In this document: one piece after another, positions 58,559 to 64,000 of the stretch
Position numbering within the stretch: position 1 is the first letter of the stretch
Layout: each line of letters opens with the position of its first letter
Source: Novosphingobium sp. ST904
Lineage (GTDB): Bacteria; Pseudomonadota; Alphaproteobacteria; Sphingomonadales; Sphingomonadaceae
Length of the DNA: 64,000 nucleotides
Assembly: GCF_001298105.1 (NCBI RefSeq)
Contig: NZ_LGJH01000141.1
Span: forward strand, 23,670 to 87,669
Direction: 5' to 3'
The notes under the pieces: model-generated
Database searches by the model: none
What the model was told of the DNA's origin: nothing
The model's input: only the letters and a program-made list of their open reading frames with translations
Translations under genes and position numbers: made by a program

Positions 58559-59802
58559 TTATCCCTGCAGAAGCTCCGGCAAGGCGCCCGACATCCCGCG
58601 CGCCTCATCCATGAAGAAGCGCTTGAGGCTGGGCAGGCGCTGCACCGCACCCATGCCGAGGCGGCGCGCCGCGCTGGGCAGGCGGCCGGGAATGCCAAAC
58701 AGGCGGGTCAGCCCGTCCGTCACCGACATCACCATGAACGTATCGAGGCTGCGCCACTTCTCGTAACGCGCCAGCAACTGCGCATCGCCCGGCTCAAGGC
58801 CAAGGCGCATGCCTTCGGTGAGCACTTCGACCAGCGCGCCGACGTCGCGCAGGCCCAGATTGAGGCCCTGCCCGGCGATCGGGTGCATGCCGTGAGCCGC
58901 ATCGCCGATCACCGCAAGGCGCTCGTCGATCACATGTCCGGCGTGATGGAAACGCAGCGGATAGCTCATGCGCGGCGCGGAAAGCGTGATCTTGCCGAGC
59001 ACGCCGTGCATCCGGCTTTCCACTTCGTTGAGGAACATGGCGTCCGGCATGGCGATGATCCCGGCGGCATCCTTTTCCGCCACCGTCCAGACCAGCGCGC
59101 TGCGATGGCGGCCCTGATCGTCATCAAGCAGCGGCAGCAGCGCGAACGGTCCCGCCGGGTAGAAGATTTCCCAGGCCGTGTTTGCGTGCGATTTCTCGTG
59201 GAACAGCCCGGTCACCATGGCGCGGTGTTTGTAGTCCCACTTGGCCAGCGCGAAGCGGGCCTCGTCGCGCGTGGGCGACTGGCGGCCCTCGGCGGCGACC
59301 AGCAGGCTCGCGCCGAGCACGCGGCCGTCCGAAAGCTCCACCTCGACACCGTGCGGCCCCCGGTCGCGCCGGACCGCTTCGGTGCGGACGTGCCAGGCGA
59401 TGTTCTTCTCCTCACGCGCGGCGGCGAACAGGGCTAGGCGCAAGTCGCGATTGGCGAACATGCGGCCCAGCGAGCCTTCCTCGGGCTTGGGCGTGAAATC
59501 GATCCGGCCCGGCTTCATCGAATCGGTGACGGCGATCGAATCGATCGGGCAACCGAGATCTTTCAGCGCAGGCGCGAGGCCGATGTTGGTGAAGAGGTTC
59601 CAGCTCGCCGTCGAAATTGCCGAGGCCCGGCCGTCCGCGCCTTCGGCAGTGAGATCGGCCGGGTCGCCCGGTCGATGACGTGGCTGGTGATACCCGCCCG
59701 GGCCGCGGCAAGCGCCAGCGTCATGCCGACGAGGCCGCCGCCCAGGATGATCAGGTCGCGGTGTTCCGCCTTTTGGTCGTGCTTCGCTGCAGAGTCGTTC
59801 AT
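58559..59802 (-). CDS. UbiH/UbiF-type FAD monooxygenase, frameshifted
   Basis: This is an FAD-dependent aromatic hydroxylase of the ubiquinone biosynthesis group. The N-terminal FAD motif DLIILGGGLVGMTLALAAARAG is followed by a frame change near 59663. The remainder has GASLLVAAEGRQSPTR, and the second FAD motif RLAVIGDAAHGMHPIAGQGLNLGLRDVGAL near residues 285-315. Adding one G (GCGGACCCGGCC) restores VIDRADPADLTAEGADGRASA... and a 414-residue enzyme. Its ATG overlaps the phosphatase stop by four bases. Confidence 0.87.
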
Positions 59803-61475
59803 CGACGGCAGCTATCGGCCTCTCCGGCGTCGATGTCGAGACACCTTCCGTCCCAGGTGCCGGCCGGCGCGGTCAGACCCACCGTCGCGGCAAGGGTGGG
59901 CGCGATGTCCACCGTCTCCACCGGGGTCGGCTGTTCGAAACCGGTCATGCCCTTGCGCCAGAACAGCATCGGCACGCGGCGATCGTAGTCCCACGGGCTG
60001 CCGTGCGAGGCGACCTTGAACGGCTTGGCCTCGCCCGGCACGACCCCGCGCACGGTCAGCATCTGCACTTCGCCCGAGCGCCCCGGCACGAAGGAGGCGC
60101 GGACCTTCTGCTCCATCGTCCAGTCCTGCGGATTGCCCTTGGGCTGGGGCCACTGCATGATCTGGTCCTGCGTATAGACAGCGGCGATCTGCGGATTGGC
60201 CTTCAGGCGCGCGACGAGCGCGGCCATGACCTTCTGCTTCTGTCCGGCCGTCAGTTCGGACGAGAACCAGACGCTGCCCGCCTCGCCCGCACCGTAGAAC
60301 AGCGGGCCGTTCTTCACGGTCACGCCGGTATCCTGCGAGACGGCGGCGGCCAGTTTTCCGGCGGTGAGAGCGGGATCGATGCGGGTGGCATCGGGATTGC
60401 CGCGCAGCTTCTGCCGCTCGGGCGCATCGAAGCCGCCGTGATCGGCGCTGAGCACGACCTCGTAATCGATCCCGCGCGCATCGAGCGCGTCGAACAGGCT
60501 GCCGATGGCCTCATCCAGCACGTTCATCTGGATGCACATTTCCACGCCCTCAGTGCCGAAGGCATGGCCGACCTTGTCCGTAGCCGAGAAACTGACGGAG
60601 AGCACGTCGGGCACGGCATCCTTGCCCATGCCCAATTCATCCACCATGCGCACGGCCATCTCGGCGGTGGCGGTGTCCACGCGCGGGCCGTTGGCGTAGG
60701 ACTTGAAGTCCCCGGCGGCCAGCGGGAAACGGTACGTGCCGATGGTGAAGTCCTTGATCGGCGTCGCCCGATCGACACTGCCGCACCAGCCCGGCACCGC
60801 CAGCGGGCCGTCACCGGCCGCGACGCGCTTCGCCATGACCGCGTTTTCGGTCTCAGCCGCCTTGCTGATCCTGCGGTTCTCGAATGTGGTGAAGCCCTTG
60901 GCGCCGATCCAGTAGACGGCGTCCGTGTCATGGCCGCTCATCATCACTGCGGCGCGGTCCTTGGCGGAGACGGCTGCGTTGATGGTCGCGGGATTGCGCT
61001 TCTTCATGAGGTCGCCCAGCGTCGGCGCCTTGAGGTGCGCGGGGCTGACCACCGGATTGTCCGGCGTGGACCGGGGGTTGGTCTCGTCCTCGACGCAGTA
61101 GACTTCCTTTTCGGCGCGGGCGATGCCGGGCTGGTACCACGAATTCGCGGTAATGCCGGTGCGCGAAGGGTGCACACCGGTCAGCAGCGTCGAATGGCCG
61201 GGGCAGGTCTCGGTGGCGGCGTGGGATTGGAAGCCCGAGGGGAACACCGCCCCTTGCAGCAGGCGCGTGAAGCCCCTGGTGAAATGCTCGCGGTACTGGG
61301 CGAAGAGGTCGGCCGAGAACTGGTCCACCGAAATCGCGACAATCAGCCGGGGCTCGCCCTGCGGCGCGGGCGCGGAAGCAGCGGCCACCGGTGCTTCCTG
61401 CGCCAGTGCGGGGGCCGAAACGGCCAGTGCCGCAACCAGGGCCAGCGGAGCGAGCGACGAGGAAAGCAGGCGCAT
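59799..61475 (-). CDS. Sphingomonas-type alkaline phosphatase (PafA/SPAP-like)
   Basis: This 558-residue secreted metalloenzyme belongs to the alkaline phosphatase superfamily. A signal peptide (LALVAALAVSAPALAQ) precedes the metal-binding ISVDQFSADLF. The threonine nucleophile region is TETCPGHST (residues 88-95), then SADHGGFDAP and SHGSPWDYD metal ligands. Thr instead of Ser is typical of the periplasmic SPAP/PafA group. ATG at 61475 was chosen. It is divergent from dsbD and coupled to the hydroxylase. Confidence 0.93.
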   Translation of the reverse strand: MRLLSSSLAPLALVAALAVSAPALAQEAPVAAASAPAPQGEPRLIVAISVDQFSADLFAQYREHFTRGFTRLLQGAVFPSGFQSHAATETCPGHSTLLTGVHPSRTGITANSWYQPGIARAEKEVYCVEDETNPRSTPDNPVVSPAHLKAPTLGDLMKKRNPATINAAVSAKDRAAVMMSGHDTDAVYWIGAKGFTTFENRRISKAAETENAVMAKRVAAGDGPLAVPGWCGSVDRATPIKDFTIGTYRFPLAAGDFKSYANGPRVDTATAEMAVRMVDELGMGKDAVPDVLSVSFSATDKVGHAFGTEGVEMCIQMNVLDEAIGSLFDALDARGIDYEVVLSADHGGFDAPERQKLRGNPDATRIDPALTAGKLAAAVSQDTGVTVKNGPLFYGAGEAGSVWFSSELTAGQKQKVMAALVARLKANPQIAAVYTQDQIMQWPQPKGNPQDWTMEQKVRASFVPGRSGEVQMLTVRGVVPGEAKPFKVASHGSPWDYDRRVPMLFWRKGMTGFEQPTPVETVDIAPTLAATVGLTAPAGTWDGRCLDIDAGEADSCRR

Positions 61476-61572
61476 CGGGGGGACTTCCTTGAAATGTCGA
61501 TGCAATGGGCGCAGATGCATCGATGTCTGCAATGCGTGGGCGACGCAAGCGCCCCCAACGCACGGGAGTTTC

Positions 61573-63628
61573 ATGAAAAAGCGCCGCTATCGCCTGTTTA
61601 TGGCACTCATGTGTCAAATGCTGGCGCTCTTTCTTGCCCCGCTCGCCGCCAAGGCCGCTCCCGCCCACATCGCCGCCGAACTGGTGGCCGGTCCGGCGGC
61701 GGCGCCGGGCGGCGAAAGCACCATCGCCATTCACATGACACCGGCGCAAGGCTGGCACGGCTACTGGTCGAACCCCGGCGACGCCGGCCTCGGCATGCAG
61801 CTCGACTGGACCCTGCCTGACGGGGCGAAAGCCGGCAGCCCGCGCTATCCGGTACCGCAGACGCTGGTGGTTTCCGGACTGATGAACCACGTCTTCGAAA
61901 GCGACTACGCGGTGCTCGTGCCCTTCACGGTTCCGGCGGATGCCGTGCCCGGAAGCCGCGTGCCGGTCCGCCTCCATGCCGAATGCTCGCCTGCACCGAA
62001 CAGATCTGCGTGCCCGAACGTGCCGACCTCGCCGTTGAGGTGCCGGTGGCCGCCAAGGCCGAGACCGGCGCGGATCCGCGCTTTGCCGAATGGCTGCGCC
62101 GCCTCCCCGCCCCGCTCGACGCCGCCGCCACCTTCAGCCTCGACGAGCGCACGGTGCGCCTCGCCATCCCGCTTCCCGCCGCCACTCCGCTGGATGACCC
62201 GCACGTCTTCATCGGCGAGGACAAGCTGGCGGACTATGCCGGCAACCAGCAATTCGCCTGGAAGGGCGACATGCTGATCGTCACGCTCCCCCGCACGAAG
62301 CTCGACCCGCGCGGCGCGGATGTCCTGACCGGGGTGCTGCGCCTCAATCCCGCGGGAGACGGCATCGCCTTCACCGCTCGCGCGGGGACGGTGCCGACAG
62401 GCGGCACGCCGCTCGCCGCCGATGCCGCCGCGCCCGAACTGCCCTCGCTGCCGCTGCTCCTGCTCGCCGCGCTGGCGGGCGGGTTGCTGCTCAACGTCAT
62501 GCCCTGCGTTTTTCCGATTCTCAGCCTCAAGGCGCTGAGCCTCGCCGCGCGGGCGAGAGCGAGAGCCATGCCCGGATCGAGGGACTTGCCTATGCGGCGG
62601 GCGTCATCACCGCCTGCCTCGGGCTTGGCGCGCTGCTGCTGGCGCTGCGCGCAGGCGGCGAGCAGGTCGGCTGGGCGTTCCAGTTGCAGGAGCCGCTGGT
62701 GGTCGTGAGCCTTCTGCTGCTCGCCTCGGTCATCACCGCCAACCTTATGGGCCTGTTCGAGTTCACGGTCCCCGGCTTCGTGTCCGGCGGTTCGCCCTCC
62801 AGCTTCACCCGGGGCGCTTTCGCCACCGGCCTGCTCGCCGCTTTCGTGGCGACGCCCTGCACCGGACCGTTCATGGCTTCGGCGATGGGCGCGGCGCTGC
62901 TGCTGCCGGTATTGCCGGCAATGACCCTGTTCGCCGCGCTCGGCCTCGGCATCGCCCTGCCCTTCCTGGCGGTGGCCTTCGTCCCGGCGCTGCGCAAGCG
63001 GCTGCCCCGGCCCGGCGGCTGGATGGTGACGTTCCGCCACTGGATGGCGCTGCCGATGGGCCTGACCGCGCTGGCACTGGCATGGCTGACCTGGAAGGCC
63101 GGAGGCACCGTATTCGTGCTGGGCGCTCTTGTGGGCCTGATCGCGATCCTTGCCATCCTCCTGGCGGCGGGCCGCGCCCAGCGCCGGGGCAAGGCCGCCC
63201 GCCCCTTCGCCGTGCTTGCCCTTGCCGCCGCCGCCATCGTGCTGGCCGTGCTGCCCCGCCCCGCCCCGCCTGAAGAGCGCATCGAATCGCTGCTGGCGGC
63301 AAAGCCCTTCAGCGAGAAGGCACTGGCCGATGCGCGCGCCGCCGGAAAGCCGGTGTTCGTCTGGATGACCGCCGACTGGTGCCTCACCTGCAAGGTCAAC
63401 GAACAGGTCGCCATCGAGCGCGAGGAAACGCGCGCCGCCTTCGAAAAGGCCGGCGTCGTCGTGCTGCGGGGGGACTGGACCCGCCGCGATCCGGAGATCA
63501 CCCGCTACCTCACCGCGCAAGGCGCAGCAGGCGTGCCGCTTTACGTCTGGTACGCAAATGGCGGTAAGGCGGAGCAATTGCCGCAAGTGCTGACCCCGGC
63601 GCTTCTCGCCGAAAAGGCCGAAGGCTGA
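61573..63628 (+). CDS. dsbD: Thiol:disulfide interchange protein DsbD, disrupted by two indels
   Basis: DsbD carries electrons from cytoplasmic thioredoxin to periplasmic thiols. After a signal peptide, the N-terminal domain has the cysteine pair in ACTEQICVPE (frame change near 61990). The membrane part has LLLNVMPCVFPILSLKAL, then a second frame change near 62552, then FVATPCTGPFMASAMGAAL. The C-terminal thioredoxin domain has WMTADWCLTCKVNEQ. One base added at each site gives about 685 residues with all three cysteine pairs, so the protein is likely functional. Confidence 0.9.
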
Positions 63629-63853
63629 ACGGCTGGCCTTCGCCCGACCGCCGATAGGCACCCGTCCATCGATATGGCCCTGTCGCCCCGGCAGGGCTCA
63701 TGATGAAGTGACGTGACCGGGACGTGTACCGAGCCGACCGGCGCAGGCGCCGGGAGTACCGTCCATGGCTCGAAGTCCGATTTCGGCTGATTCCCACACC
63801 GCCACTTCGCGCGGTGCGCAGTGTATTGGTCGTAGCCGGCTTCACCGGTCGTT

Positions 63854-63991
63854 ATGGCCGTAGACCCGGCATCCGGGGATCCACCGGAAGAAACGGACCT
63901 GAAGCGGGAACGGCGCCCCCTGCTCGGCCTCACCATCGCCATCGCCTTTTCGGCAACATTCTGGATCATGCTTGCCGTGTGGCTGCTCTAG
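63854..63991 (+). CDS. Possible 45-residue membrane peptide
   Basis: ATG at 63854 opens MAVDPASGDPPEETDLKRER followed by RPLLGLTIAIAFSATFWIMLAVWLL, that is, an acidic start, a basic turn and one C-terminal helix. This is a credible small membrane protein layout. The ribosome-binding site is weak. The preceding 225 bases (63629-63853) hold only the short hairpin CCGGCGC/GCGCCGG at 63737-63752. Confidence 0.45.
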   Translation: MAVDPASGDPPEETDLKRERRPLLGLTIAIAFSATFWIMLAVWLL

Positions 63992-64000
63992 GGTCAGGAC

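Overview
The window is a GC-rich, gene-dense chromosomal segment from an alphaproteobacterium. Several things point to the Sphingomonadales (Novosphingobium or Sphingobium type): the aa3 oxidase order ctaC-ctaD-ctaB-small ORF-ctaG-ctaE-SURF1 followed by thrC, the pyrE-pdxJ-acpS-lepB run, a Sphingomonas-type alkaline phosphatase (TETCPGH motif), a truncated CysG, and a Rieske/Baeyer-Villiger catabolic block. Genus is inferred from gene content only. I see no rRNA, tRNA, CRISPR array or insertion sequence, and no gene-free stretch longer than 300 bases.

Layout. 1-9000: mixed accessory and housekeeping genes (RarD-type permease, HPP membrane protein, nitroreductase, pirin with a divergent LysR regulator, YgfZ, two tandem GNAT acetyltransferases, rpmA-rplU, a lipoprotein, a small membrane protein). 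9000-20000, all on the minus strand: ctaC, ctaD, ctaB, a CoxF-like peptide, ctaG, ctaE, SURF1, thrC, an rRNA-type methyltransferase, folB, a 109-residue protein of unknown function, moaA, moaD, moaE. 20100-25650, plus strand: pyrE, pdxJ, acpS, lepB, a PerM-like permease, a DUF3089-type hydrolase, ruvX. 25630-27800: a minus-strand group of two unrecognised proteins and a possible small peptide behind an AT-rich palindromic promoter region. 27860-32316: a truncated siroheme synthase, lysA, an LptM-like lipoprotein, argH and a divergent TlpA-like lipoprotein.

32400-41150 is a catabolic island. On one side a minus-strand operon (beta-propeller lactonase, EthD-like protein, MFS carrier, Rieske oxygenase, VOC-fold protein) diverges from a short-chain dehydrogenase and a Baeyer-Villiger monooxygenase. 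Together these suggest uptake, hydroxylation, oxidation, ring expansion and lactone opening of a cyclic substrate that I cannot name. 41300-51500: an EamA exporter, a hydrolase, a DUF3617 lipoprotein, uvrB, a LuxR-type regulator, an acetyl-CoA hydrolase/transferase and an S10 peptidase. 50686-64000: a helix-hairpin-helix membrane protein with a 30-residue upstream peptide, an OmpA-like protein, tsaD-gpsA-flippase, hemC-hemD-HemX-like, a UbiH-type hydroxylase with the phosphatase, dsbD and a 45-residue membrane peptide.

The sequence has an important quality caveat. Thirteen otherwise well-conserved genes, including pdxJ and dsbD, are broken by small indels. Almost all are repaired by adding a single G or C within a G-rich stretch (typically GGC read as GC). 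I read these as sequencing or assembly errors, and give the whole reconstructed gene spans as CDS.
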